Below, piece by piece: positions 9,184 through 18,157 of a stretch of 64,000 nt of DNA (the first letter of the stretch is position 1; each line of letters begins with the position of its first letter). Source of the stretch: Candidatus Nanoarchaeia archaeon. Its GTDB lineage: Archaea; Nanobdellota; Nanobdellia; SCGC-AAA011-G17; JACPNG01. Where the stretch lies: the NCBI GenBank assembly GCA_028714095.1, contig JAQTMY010000002.1:264636-328635 (forward strand), in the 5' to 3' direction. The translations under genes and the position numbers were made by a program. The notes under the pieces are model-generated. The model searched no databases. It was not told where the DNA came from and was given only the letters and a program-made list of their open reading frames with translations.

Positions 9184-9832
9184 TTTCTATTTTTTTCAGT
9201 AACCTCGGCAATTGTCTTAGTGAACTTACAATATAATCAGGTCTCCTCCTTTTTAAATCTTCTCTAGAATAATGTCCGGTTAAAACAGATATAACCTTAA
9301 CTTTAGCTCTTTTAGCAGCCATGATATCATAGATTGAATCTCCAACAACATAGCTTGCTCTAGTATGCAATATTTTACTTGCTTTTCTTATCTCAGAAGG
9401 AGCAGGTTTAGATATCCTAACATCATCATTTCCCACAATAACCTCAAATAACCTATAATTAATCCCAGCGCTTTTCAATAAATTAAGAATAGTTCTGTGA
9501 CTGCAGTTGGATGTAACAGCCAGTTTATAATCTTTTTTTAATTTTTTTAAAACTCTCTTGGTTCCTCTCAATGCTTTAGTCATATGAACATATTTTATTT
9601 CAATTAATTTTGCCTGTAAATCATTTATTTTTTTATATAAATTTTCCTTTTTGCCATAACCAATAATTTCCCTTACTACCTGTTCTTTGGGCATGCCCAT
9701 TAATTTAAGAAATCTCCAGTAACTTATTCTCTTAAATCCAAATTTTTCAATGCTTTCCATATAAGAATGAAAATGACCTTTATCAGAATTTATTAAAGTG
9801 TTATCCATATCAAAACATATTAATTTTTTCAT
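9173..9832 (-). CDS. HAD-family hydrolase (phosphoglycolate phosphatase-like)
   Basis: CFDMDNTLINSD, AVTSNCSHRT, SKPAPSEI, VVGDSIYDIMAAKRA. Confidence 0.85.
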   Translation of the reverse strand: MKKLICFDMDNTLINSDKGHFHSYMESIEKFGFKRISYWRFLKLMGMPKEQVVREIIGYGKKENLYKKINDLQAKLIEIKYVHMTKALRGTKRVLKKLKKDYKLAVTSNCSHRTILNLLKSAGINYRLFEVIVGNDDVRISKPAPSEIRKASKILHTRASYVVGDSIYDIMAAKRAKVKVISVLTGHYSREDLKRRRPDYIVSSLRQLPRLLKKIENES

Positions 9833-9833
9833 T

Positions 9834-10658
9834 TTAAAACAACTCTGGGTACTTTTTCCTTACTTCCTGCAAAAAATTATCAACATTATAAACCCCCAGC
9901 TCAGATATTATTCCGGTAACCAAGCCAGGATCAATAAACTCAAAACTTGGATTTTTTACCCTGATATGATTATTCTTAATGTCCCAAACCTCTTTTGAGT
10001 TTCTTTGTTCAATTTTTTCTTCAAAACCCCTTATAGTTTCAACATCAAATTTCCATGAATGAGTACAGCAATAAACAGGAATTCCTCTTTTTTTAGCTAA
10101 CTCACAGAACATCTCAGTTCCAATTTTGTTTACAATTCTTCCGTCAGAAGTTATCGCGTCTGCCCCAAACAAAAATATATCTGCTTTCTTTAAGGCAACT
10201 CTTCCAGCAGAATCAATATAATATTCAACATTAATATTATTTTTTGCTAATTCTAAAGCTGTTTTTCTCCCTTGTAAACTGGGTCTCGTCTCTGTATTAT
10301 GCACAATAAAATGTTTTTTTCTTCTCTTGGCTTCTTTTAGAATATCAATAACAGTTGAGGCATGGCAATGAGTAAATACTATTGAATTATTCTGTATTTT
10401 ATTGGCTCCAAACCTTGCAATTTTATCCATATCATCCTTAATCTTTTTAAAAAATATTTTTGGATTCTTTTTTGGATTTTTCTTGACAAACTTCAAGGCA
10501 TTTCTTAAAAAAGGTTCTGTAGGTCTTAAAGAAATTAATTTTCTATAAGAACTATTTGTCATTTTCATTAAATAAGCCTTTACAGCCCACACAGCAACAT
10601 TTGTTGCTCCCTGAATTTTCAAAGACCTAATTCCTCTTACAATTTCCCCAAAACCCAT
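9834..10658 (-). CDS. eIF2B alpha/beta/delta-family protein, probable ribose-1,5-bisphosphate isomerase
   Basis: FTHCHASTVIDIL, HNTETRPSLQGRKTALEL, DIFLFGADAITSDGRIVNKIGTEMF; candidate catalytic Cys and Asp present; same operon as rbcL. Confidence 0.8.
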   Translation of the reverse strand: MGFGEIVRGIRSLKIQGATNVAVWAVKAYLMKMTNSSYRKLISLRPTEPFLRNALKFVKKNPKKNPKIFFKKIKDDMDKIARFGANKIQNNSIVFTHCHASTVIDILKEAKRRKKHFIVHNTETRPSLQGRKTALELAKNNINVEYYIDSAGRVALKKADIFLFGADAITSDGRIVNKIGTEMFCELAKKRGIPVYCCTHSWKFDVETIRGFEEKIEQRNSKEVWDIKNNHIRVKNPSFEFIDPGLVTGIISELGVYNVDNFLQEVRKKYPELF

Positions 10659-10767
10659 ATAATACTCTAAAATATATTTTGTTTATAAACATTACTAAAA
10701 GTTTAATTTAATACTCTAAACCCCATAGGTTTATATATGGAAAACAAAACAAAAACTAAACCCGAAA

Positions 10768-11922
10768 ATGAAAGCATTATATTTCAATTGCATGTCTGGC
10801 ATAAGTGGGGATATGACCGTTGCTTCTTTATTAGATCTTGAAGACAATAAAAATTATCTTGTTCAGGAATTAAAAAAACTGAACCTGAAGAACTATAATA
10901 TAAAGATTTCCAAAGTAAAAAAGATTAATCAAATCGCAACCAGATTTGAGGTGATTACAGGAGAGGAACATATACATAGGCATCTAAATGACATATTCTC
11001 AATTCTTGATAATAGTTTATTATCCTTAGAAGTCAAAGAACTAAGCAAAAAAATATTCTATGAACTTGGGAAAGCAGAAGCAATAGTTCATAATACCTCG
11101 ATTAATGAGGTTCATTTCCACGAAGTTGGTGCTCTTGACTCAATCATTGACATAGTCTCAGCATCAATCATTATAAAAAAACTTGGTATTAAAGATGTTT
11201 ATTGTAGCCCCATTTCTGAAGGATATGGTAAAATAAGAATTCAGCATGGAGAGGTAAATCTACCAGTTCCGGCAGTAAGACAATTATTACATGGATTTCC
11301 AATGAAATTATTAAAAATCAACAAGGAATTAACAACACCAACAGGAGCTGCGATAATCAAAACTTTGTGCAAAGAAGTGATAAATCCATCTCAGTTTAAA
11401 GCATTAAAACAAGGTTACGGTGCCGGAAAAAAAGATTTTCCATTCCCAAATGTTCTACAAGCCTCTGTTGGAACTTTAAACAAAGACTGTGAAGATGAAT
11501 TAATAATAGAAACCAATATAGATGATATGAATCCGGAAATATTCCCTTATTTGATTGAAAAATTAATTTATGAAGGAGCCATTGATGCATTTATTGTTCC
11601 GTGTCATATGAAAAAGAACAGGATTGGATTTTTATTATCGGTTTTATGCACAAAAAAGGAAAAAGATAAACTAATTAAAACAATCTTTGAAGAAACAACC
11701 AGTTTTGGATTAAGAATAAATAAACTTGAAAGAGTTAAGCTTAATCGTGAAATCAGAAAGGTAAAGACAAGATATGGCATCATTAACATGAAAATTGGAT
11801 GCTATAAAGGAAAAATAGTTAGTTCAAAGCCAGAATTTGAAGATTGTAAAAAGCTTGCAATAAAACATAAAATACCTCTCAAATCAGTATATGAAGAAAT
11901 TAAGAAAAAACTTGATTTTTAA
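10768..11922 (+). CDS. larC: LarC-family nickel-pincer cofactor protein
   Basis: MKALYFNCMSGISGDMTVASLLDL, EEHIHRHLNDI, VHFHEVGALDSIIDIV, ETNIDDMNPEIFPYLIEKL, HMKKNRIGFLLSVLC. Confidence 0.9.
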   Translation: MKALYFNCMSGISGDMTVASLLDLEDNKNYLVQELKKLNLKNYNIKISKVKKINQIATRFEVITGEEHIHRHLNDIFSILDNSLLSLEVKELSKKIFYELGKAEAIVHNTSINEVHFHEVGALDSIIDIVSASIIIKKLGIKDVYCSPISEGYGKIRIQHGEVNLPVPAVRQLLHGFPMKLLKINKELTTPTGAAIIKTLCKEVINPSQFKALKQGYGAGKKDFPFPNVLQASVGTLNKDCEDELIIETNIDDMNPEIFPYLIEKLIYEGAIDAFIVPCHMKKNRIGFLLSVLCTKKEKDKLIKTIFEETTSFGLRINKLERVKLNREIRKVKTRYGIINMKIGCYKGKIVSSKPEFEDCKKLAIKHKIPLKSVYEEIKKKLDF

Positions 11923-11929
11923 TACTTAT

Positions 11930-12235
11930 CTAGTCTAAATTAAATTTCTTTCTTATTCTTACTAGTTTTTCTTCACATTCCTTTGAAAGGTCTAGGTCAT
12001 ATTTTGAAGCTAGAACACATAAGATCATAAACACATCACCAAATTCTTCAGATAAATTAACCTTGTCAAACTTTTCCTTCCTATGCTCCTCATTAACTAT
12101 CTGCCTTGCCAGCTCTCCAACTTCTTCAGTAAGATGAATAAACAACAATTCCTTAGATTGAGGGGTCATATTTGTTTTTTTAGGAATCTCCTCAAAAACC
12201 CTACTAAATTCCTCTTGAAGATATCTAACGTCCAT
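11930..12235 (-). CDS. MazG-like nucleotide pyrophosphohydrolase
   Basis: LTEEVGELARQIVNEEHRKEKFDKVNLSEEFGDVFMILCVLA (EExxE...ExxD). Confidence 0.85.
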   Translation of the reverse strand: MDVRYLQEEFSRVFEEIPKKTNMTPQSKELLFIHLTEEVGELARQIVNEEHRKEKFDKVNLSEEFGDVFMILCVLASKYDLDLSKECEEKLVRIRKKFNLD

Positions 12236-12242
12236 AAAATTA

Positions 12243-12572
12243 TTATTTAGTTCTTTTATTTAAAGATTTATATCTCATGTCAACCATCTTGTTTGAAACC
12301 TGATACATAACCAGGATAGCATATGCAACAACAAAGATAAAGATATAATCCTCAAAAGGCATAAGCCCGATATTTAGTCCAATCAATCCTTTGCCAGGAT
12401 AAAACCAGTGCCCTCTGTAGACAGCAAATTGATCCCACAAAGTTCCAAGAAGAAAAGTCAAAACCCAGAAAGTAATCATTTGCGATTTGGCCCTGAATAA
12501 TTTAACTTTGTAGTATTTATGTACACCAAAAGTTATCAGAAAACAGACTATTTCAATGATTAGATATTCCAT
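12243..12572 (-). CDS. Lycopene cyclase-domain (CarR-like) membrane protein
   Basis: LGTLWDQFAVYRGHWFYPGKGLIGLNIGLMPFEDYIFIFVVAYAIL: WDxxAVxxGxWxY...G..P.E(D) pattern. Confidence 0.65.
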   Translation of the reverse strand: MEYLIIEIVCFLITFGVHKYYKVKLFRAKSQMITFWVLTFLLGTLWDQFAVYRGHWFYPGKGLIGLNIGLMPFEDYIFIFVVAYAILVMYQVSNKMVDMRYKSLNKRTK

Positions 12573-12650
12573 ATATTAATAAAGCAATAACTCTTATTTA
12601 AAATTATTTAAATCCAAAAAGAATTTAAACCGAATTATTTTAATAACTCT

Positions 12651-12827
12651 ATGAATCTAGATTTTAACTTGGGTAAACTTATAGCAATAATTGGATTTAT
12701 CTTTATCCTTCTTGACGCAATAGACTATCTATTAGGCTGGACTAACATTAGTGCTGGAGTTATGGTAATAGGATTAATATTGGTAGTTATTGGTATGTTC
12801 ATAAATAAAAAAAGTAAAAAGGATTGA
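12651..12827 (+). CDS. Small two-TM membrane protein (58 aa)
   Basis: MNLDFNLGKLIAIIGFIFILLDAIDYLLGWTNISAGVMVIGLILVVIGMFINKKSKKD; below ORF-track cutoff. Confidence 0.5.
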   Translation: MNLDFNLGKLIAIIGFIFILLDAIDYLLGWTNISAGVMVIGLILVVIGMFINKKSKKD

Positions 12828-12829
12828 TT

Positions 12830-13036
12830 ATGGAAAAAATAAAAGAACTTAAAGGAGCGAACATGGACATTGATTTAACTTCTAAGAAAGAAAACATTCG
12901 TTGGGAGCAGGATAAATGCCCCTAGAATGAAAAAGAAAAAACAAATGAACATAGATGTGCTGTAAAAGATATTTCTATCTGCAAACATTTTAGAGGAATA
13001 AAAAAACCAGACATTGTACTTTGCGGATTTCCTTAG
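12830..13036 (+). pseudogene. Small four-Cys protein interrupted by in-frame TAG at 12923-12925
   Basis: MEKIKELKGANMDIDLTSKKENIRWEQDKCP[TAG]NEKEKTNEHRCAVKDISICKHFRGIKKPDIVLCGFP; same frame both sides of TAG, Cys residues in both halves. Confidence 0.65.
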
Positions 13037-13079
13037 AAATCAACATTAACCTTATAAACCCAAAATAAGGGAATATCAT

Positions 13080-13625
13080 ATGGACATATTAGCAATAATC
13101 AAAAAATATTACAAACCAGAAACAAAAGCTTACTATATCCTAGTCAATCATAGTAAAGCTGTTACAAAAAAAGCTGTAGAAATAGCTAAAAATCTAAAAC
13201 ACTTAAATCCAGATTTAAAATTCATAAAAGAAGCAGCAATGCTACATGATGTTGGAATTGTAATGACAAACTTCCCTCAAATAGGCTGTTTTGGAGATAA
13301 ACCTTATTTATATCATGGTTATTTAGGAAGAAAAATCTTAGAAAAAGAGGGTTACCCAAAACACGCACTGGTCTGTGAGAGACATATCGGAGTTGGTCTG
13401 ACAAGAGAAGACATTAAAGAATTAAAATTAAAGATCCCAAAAAGAGACATGATCCCAATATCCCTTGAAGAAGAGATAATTTGCTTTGCAGACAAGTTTT
13501 TTAGCAAAAAAGATAAACACTTATTCAAGGAAAAGAACATAAATCAAATAAGAAAAGAACTATCTGAATTTGGTAAATACAAAGCTAAAAAGTTTGATAA
13601 ATTAGCTAAAAAATTAAAATATTAA
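13080..13625 (+). CDS. HD-domain phosphohydrolase
   Basis: HSKAVTKKAVEIA...EAAMLHDVGIV...HGYLGRKIL...ERHIGVG...EEEIICFADKFFSK. Confidence 0.85.
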   Translation: MDILAIIKKYYKPETKAYYILVNHSKAVTKKAVEIAKNLKHLNPDLKFIKEAAMLHDVGIVMTNFPQIGCFGDKPYLYHGYLGRKILEKEGYPKHALVCERHIGVGLTREDIKELKLKIPKRDMIPISLEEEIICFADKFFSKKDKHLFKEKNINQIRKELSEFGKYKAKKFDKLAKKLKY

Positions 13626-13627
13626 TC

Positions 13628-14188
13628 TTATAAATTCTTAGATTCTCTATTCAATAATTCCTTAACCTTAAAAACAACAGTAATTATATGTGAATCGGTA
13701 ATCTCATTATTAACAATCTTACTAACCAGTTCATCAAATTTAATCTTGAGAGGAGTTAGACTTTCAAAATCCTCAAGGTTGTTTTCTGTAAATTTTAATT
13801 TCCTGGCCAAAAACAAAGAGTGAGGACAATTAACATAAGCTGTAAAAGGATCTTCTATCCCTAAATAAGTCCACTCATCTGCTTCTATTCCTAATTCTTC
13901 CTTAAGCTCCCTTTTAGCAGTCTCAATTGGCTTCTCATTTTTTTCAACTCCGCCGGTAACTAACCCAATTATTTCTTTCCCAACTCCATACTTAAATTCC
14001 TTGACGACATGACAATAATTATCTTTATCAATAGCAAGAACACCAATGCCGGGTTTAGCAGTTAAAGAAGCATAAATCTCTGGGGTATTATTCTTAGTTA
14101 AAACACTATCTTCTCTCAAAGATATCCACTTATTTCTATAAATTTCCTTAGTTCCTTTAATAATCCATGGTCCATACTTTTTATCCAT
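13628..14188 (-). CDS. NUDIX hydrolase (ADP-ribose pyrophosphatase type)
   Basis: GLVTGGVEKNEKPIETAKRELKEELGIEADEW Nudix box. Confidence 0.9.
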   Translation of the reverse strand: MDKKYGPWIIKGTKEIYRNKWISLREDSVLTKNNTPEIYASLTAKPGIGVLAIDKDNYCHVVKEFKYGVGKEIIGLVTGGVEKNEKPIETAKRELKEELGIEADEWTYLGIEDPFTAYVNCPHSLFLARKLKFTENNLEDFESLTPLKIKFDELVSKIVNNEITDSHIITVVFKVKELLNRESKNL

Positions 14189-14274
14189 AAGAATTAGATT
14201 AAAAAATAGTATAAAAACCTATTTATTGTAAATCAAAAGATTTTTAAATTAATCTTAGATTAGAATATAAAAAG

Positions 14275-15123
14275 ATGGTGCTTGAATCAATTATTAACCC
14301 CATAAAAGCAGAAGCGCATCCATTCAAGATGTTTCTTTTCGGTATATTATTTGCATCAGTAGGAATTATATTAGGATTATGGATATTTAAAGAACAAGCC
14401 AGCCTAGTTTCAGTATTTTTAACAGTATTTGCCTGCATCCCTTTAGTTTATCATACAATAAGACTAGAAGAAAAAAAAGAAACAGAGATAGACTCAGAGA
14501 GCAGGTTATTAAAAGAACATGGAAAAGCAATAAGCTATTTTGTAGCATTATTCCTGGGCTTTGTGGTTGCCTATACCCTATGGTATGTTTTCCTTCCAGA
14601 ACACTTGGTACAAACCTTATTTAACACACAGCAAACAACAATAAATTCAATAAACGCCCAAATTTCAGGAAATGCAATCTCTGCAAGTTTCTTTATGCAG
14701 ATTTTTACAAATAACCTTAAGGTATTACTATTTTGTATTTTCTTTGCCTTCTTCTATGGAGCAGGAGCTATTTTTATCTTAACCTGGAATGCCTCAGTTA
14801 TAGCAACAGCAATAGGATCATTCATAAGAAATAATATAAGTCAATACGCATCCTATATTGGATTAACAAAAGTAGCTGGTTATTTCCATATAGTCTCTAT
14901 AGGATTTTTTAAGTACATGACCCACGGAGTTTTTGAAATAATTGCATATTTTGTGGGCGGACTTGCTGGTGGAATAATCTCAGTAGCCATAATCAGAAGG
15001 GATATAAATGGGCAAAGATTTAAAAGGATAATGTATGATTCAGTAGACCTAATACTAATTGCTTTGGTAATATTAATATTAGGAGCAATAGTTGAAGTTT
15101 ACATAACTCCAAGATTATTTTAA
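14275..15123 (+). CDS. SpoIIM-family (stage II sporulation protein M-like) membrane protein
   Basis: FMQIFTNNLKVLLFCIFFAFFYGAGAIFILTWNASVIATAIG, TKVAGYFHIVSIGFFKYMTHGVFEIIAYFVGGLAGGIIS. Confidence 0.75.
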   Translation: MVLESIINPIKAEAHPFKMFLFGILFASVGIILGLWIFKEQASLVSVFLTVFACIPLVYHTIRLEEKKETEIDSESRLLKEHGKAISYFVALFLGFVVAYTLWYVFLPEHLVQTLFNTQQTTINSINAQISGNAISASFFMQIFTNNLKVLLFCIFFAFFYGAGAIFILTWNASVIATAIGSFIRNNISQYASYIGLTKVAGYFHIVSIGFFKYMTHGVFEIIAYFVGGLAGGIISVAIIRRDINGQRFKRIMYDSVDLILIALVILILGAIVEVYITPRLF

Positions 15124-15125
15124 AG

Positions 15126-15674
15126 ATGAAAGAAAAAAATAAGAAAAGGATGTTAACTCTTTTAATGAGCTTGTTCATAATTGCAATTATGATATCAAGT
15201 ATTCTCTCGATAAATACAGATGAGAATGAAAAAATAAAAGTCAATGGTTATAAATTTACTAAAACAAACAAAGGATACTTAACATATAAGGAAGATAAAC
15301 AGATATTAGTAACAAATAATCCAACAGAACTCCAGAATTTTGAAGTGGACAAAAACATACTAAACCTTAATGCTAATCTAAAAAACTATTTATCTCTTGA
15401 ATCAGATGCCCCTTATGAACTAAGAAATGCAATCCAGCAGGTAATAACCACCCCAATAATACTTGCAGCAAACACAGAAGAAAAATCATCCTTATTAAAT
15501 CTTCCCTACAAAACCTGCAAGGATTCAAAAGATAGTGAGGGAATCATTAATCTAATTCCAGATGGGGGGGAAAGTTCAATATTTAACAAAAACTGCCTAG
15601 AACTGAAAGGAGATTCAGATTATTATCTTAAAGTATTTGAAAAACTAAAGTTAGTTTCAGAGGGAATATTATGA
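15126..15674 (+). CDS. Membrane-anchored hypothetical protein, paralogue of next gene
   Basis: N-terminal TM; C-terminal KTCKDSKDSEGIINLIPDGGESSIFNKNCLELKGDSDYYLKVFEKL. Confidence 0.6.
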   Translation: MKEKNKKRMLTLLMSLFIIAIMISSILSINTDENEKIKVNGYKFTKTNKGYLTYKEDKQILVTNNPTELQNFEVDKNILNLNANLKNYLSLESDAPYELRNAIQQVITTPIILAANTEEKSSLLNLPYKTCKDSKDSEGIINLIPDGGESSIFNKNCLELKGDSDYYLKVFEKLKLVSEGIL

Positions 15675-16255
15675 AACAGAAAAAAACAATAATAACAATA
15701 CTTGCATTGATTGTAATACTTGCAATAATTATCACATCAATAATAATCATAAAAAACAAAGACAACTATAATAACTATGAGATTGAAAAAATAGTTTCTC
15801 AGGGCTACACAGGTTACAGGACAAAAATATTTGTGAATAATGCCCAGGAACCATTTTATGTAAACACAAGGTACCATCCAGACGATTTAGATGAAATTTC
15901 TTATCCACCTGAATTAAAAGAAACATTAAACAAGAACAAGATTTATGTAACAATAACCCCCAATCAGAACCTAACAGGAAAAACAACCATAGCTGCCCTG
16001 GAAATTAATAACATGATAGAACCTGTATTTAATGTAGAAGTCCTTTCTGCCCTAACCCAAGATATAGGAAATAACATGACAATTAAAAGCTGCGAGGATG
16101 TAAATAAAACAGAAGGAGTTATATGGTTGAGGATAGGTGAAGAAAATGAAATACTTACAGAGAATAACTGCGTTATTATACAGGGAAAAACCCAGGATGA
16201 TTTGATAAAAGGGGCAGACCTTCTTGATTTTATTCTTTTAGGGATAATAAAGTAA
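15671..16255 (+). CDS. Membrane-anchored hypothetical protein, paralogue of previous gene
   Basis: N-terminal TM; C-terminal KSCEDVNKTEGVIWLRIGEENEILTENNCVIIQGKTQDDLIKGADLL. Confidence 0.6.
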   Translation: MKQKKTIITILALIVILAIIITSIIIIKNKDNYNNYEIEKIVSQGYTGYRTKIFVNNAQEPFYVNTRYHPDDLDEISYPPELKETLNKNKIYVTITPNQNLTGKTTIAALEINNMIEPVFNVEVLSALTQDIGNNMTIKSCEDVNKTEGVIWLRIGEENEILTENNCVIIQGKTQDDLIKGADLLDFILLGIIK

Positions 16256-16287
16256 GATTTATATATTACCTCCCAGAAAGATAGAAT

Positions 16288-17247
16288 ATGAAAAAGATAA
16301 CTGTATTATTGGGTTTATTAATGTTGATACCTTCTGTATTGGCAGTAGACGTATTGGATGTTTATACAGCAGAATGTAATAATAAAGGAAGTATTGAAGT
16401 CAAGTTTTACATAACTCAAGAAGATTATAAAGTTAGTATTGATTCTATGAATTTAAAAATCAACGATGTCCTATTTGAAGGAAACTGGAGTAATGACAGA
16501 TATCTCAAAAAAGGGGAAGATTCCTCAAAAGAAAATGCTATAGCTATTTATCCAGAAGGAACATTTAGCAAAAACCAGATGTATACTGGAATTTTAAAAT
16601 ATACTCAGGAATCTCTTGAAGGGGCAACAAAAGGAAACAAAGAGGAAAAAACATTAAGTTTCTATGTAGACTGCCCAGGACTACAATTTACCTGTGAAAA
16701 TCTTGGATTAGAGGTAAAATCATGTGTAAATACTTTAAATGGATTTGAAGCAGACTTGGTGATGAAAGGCATGGAACAGTCTCCAGCATTTAACATCGAT
16801 CCAAAAGAAGATATAAAATATTATTTCAAGGCAGAGCTCCCCTATGAACAGGTAAATGGAGCAAACACAAAACAGGGAGATTTGCCAAAACAATATACCC
16901 TAAAAAGAGTATCAGAAGGAAATTATAAGTTAAAATTCAATATTGGAACAAACAAGATAAATGAGATGTACATCCAGTATAAAGATTTCCCAGTTCCATG
17001 TCCAGAATCACAATATCCTGCTGTAAGGTTTTACTCACATCTAGCATGTACAAGCCCAGAGAATGTTGTTGAAACAGAACAACCAGCCGCTGAAGAGCCA
17101 GTTGCCAATGAAGAAGTAAAAGAAGAAACTACAACAGAAACCCCAGAAAAAAAATCACCTGCATTAATCTGGGTAATAGTAATAATCTTGGTCGCACTAA
17201 TGATATTTATCTATTTCAAGCAAAAAAGATTCCAGCATAAAATATGA
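16288..17247 (+). CDS. Secreted hypothetical protein with C-terminal TM anchor
   Basis: Signal peptide at N-terminus; Glu/Thr-rich stalk EQPAAEEPVANEEVKEETTTETPEKK, then TM helix. Confidence 0.65.
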   Translation: MKKITVLLGLLMLIPSVLAVDVLDVYTAECNNKGSIEVKFYITQEDYKVSIDSMNLKINDVLFEGNWSNDRYLKKGEDSSKENAIAIYPEGTFSKNQMYTGILKYTQESLEGATKGNKEEKTLSFYVDCPGLQFTCENLGLEVKSCVNTLNGFEADLVMKGMEQSPAFNIDPKEDIKYYFKAELPYEQVNGANTKQGDLPKQYTLKRVSEGNYKLKFNIGTNKINEMYIQYKDFPVPCPESQYPAVRFYSHLACTSPENVVETEQPAAEEPVANEEVKEETTTETPEKKSPALIWVIVIILVALMIFIYFKQKRFQHKI

Positions 17248-17942
17248 ATCCTAAAGTTTTAGTAGGATGCCCAACCTCTTTCCATAAAGAATACTGTTTT
17301 CAGGATTATCTAAAAGGGATTAAAGGATTAAGCTATAATAATTTTGAGGTTTTGATTGTGGAAAACTCTGAAGACAATGATTTCTTTGATAAAATAAAAA
17401 AAGAGTTTCCTGCAATAAAAGGCCCATATGATGAATCAGCAAGAGAAAGGATTGTTTTATCCAGAAATCTTCTTAAGGAAAAAGCATTGGAAGGGAATTA
17501 TGATTATTTATTAAGTCTAGAGCAGGATGTAATCCCACCAAATAATATAATAGAATTGATGCTTGAGCATAATAAGAAAATAGTTTCAGGAATTTACTTT
17601 AACAGAGATTTAACAACAAGGGAATTAACTCCATTAGCTTATGTAGAACTTCCTGAAAAAGACAGCCAAGGATTACCTTCAATGAGATCATTAAATGATT
17701 CTGAATTATTGAGTAATAGATTAATAAAAATAGTTTCCTGTGGTCTTGGGTGTGTTTTGATTCACAAAGATATTTTAAAAAAGATAAATTTCAGATACGA
17801 AAAAGATAAAGATAGCTTTGATGATAGATTTTTTGGAATAGATTTATTTAAGTTAAAAGAACCAATTTACTGCGATACAAGAATAAAATGCAAACACCTT
17901 ATTATTAACAGGCCCTATCAGTGGAGAGATATTAAAAAATAA
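17244..17942 (+). CDS. Glycosyltransferase-like (GT-A fold) protein
   Basis: NFEVLIVENSEDNDFF...YDYLLSLEQDVIPPNNIIELML. Confidence 0.6.
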   Translation: MNPKVLVGCPTSFHKEYCFQDYLKGIKGLSYNNFEVLIVENSEDNDFFDKIKKEFPAIKGPYDESARERIVLSRNLLKEKALEGNYDYLLSLEQDVIPPNNIIELMLEHNKKIVSGIYFNRDLTTRELTPLAYVELPEKDSQGLPSMRSLNDSELLSNRLIKIVSCGLGCVLIHKDILKKINFRYEKDKDSFDDRFFGIDLFKLKEPIYCDTRIKCKHLIINRPYQWRDIKK

Positions 17943-17986
17943 GGTTTGGAAACCTTTAAAAACTAAAAATCAACTCTAAACTCGAT

Positions 17987-18061
17987 GGGCCTGTAGCTCA
18001 GTTTGGATAGAGCGGCAGCCTTCTAAGCTGAAGGTCGGGGGTTCAAATCCTCCCAGGCCCG
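17987..18061 (+). tRNA. tRNA-Arg(TCT)
   Basis: Acceptor GGGCCTG/CAGGCCC, D-arm GCTC..GAGC, anticodon loop CTTCTAA, T-arm GGGGGTTCAAATCCTCC. Confidence 0.95.
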
Positions 18062-18074
18062 TATCCAAAATTAC

Positions 18075-18146
18075 GCGGGCGTCGCCAAGCGGCTAAGGCA
18101 AGAGGCTGCAACCCTCTCATCCCAGGTTCGAGTCCTGGCGTCCGCT
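18075..18146 (+). tRNA. tRNA-Cys(GCA)
   Basis: Acceptor GCGGGCG/CGTCCGC, anticodon stem AGAGG-CTGCAAC-CCTCT, T-arm CCAGGTTCGAGTCCTGG, discriminator U73. Confidence 0.96.
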
Positions 18147-18157
18147 TAAATTATATT

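Noticed and set aside
12830-13036. Frameshift explanation for the interrupted small ORF
   Set aside because: Both halves are in the same frame; only the TAG interrupts, so a substitution or recoding is the relevant question
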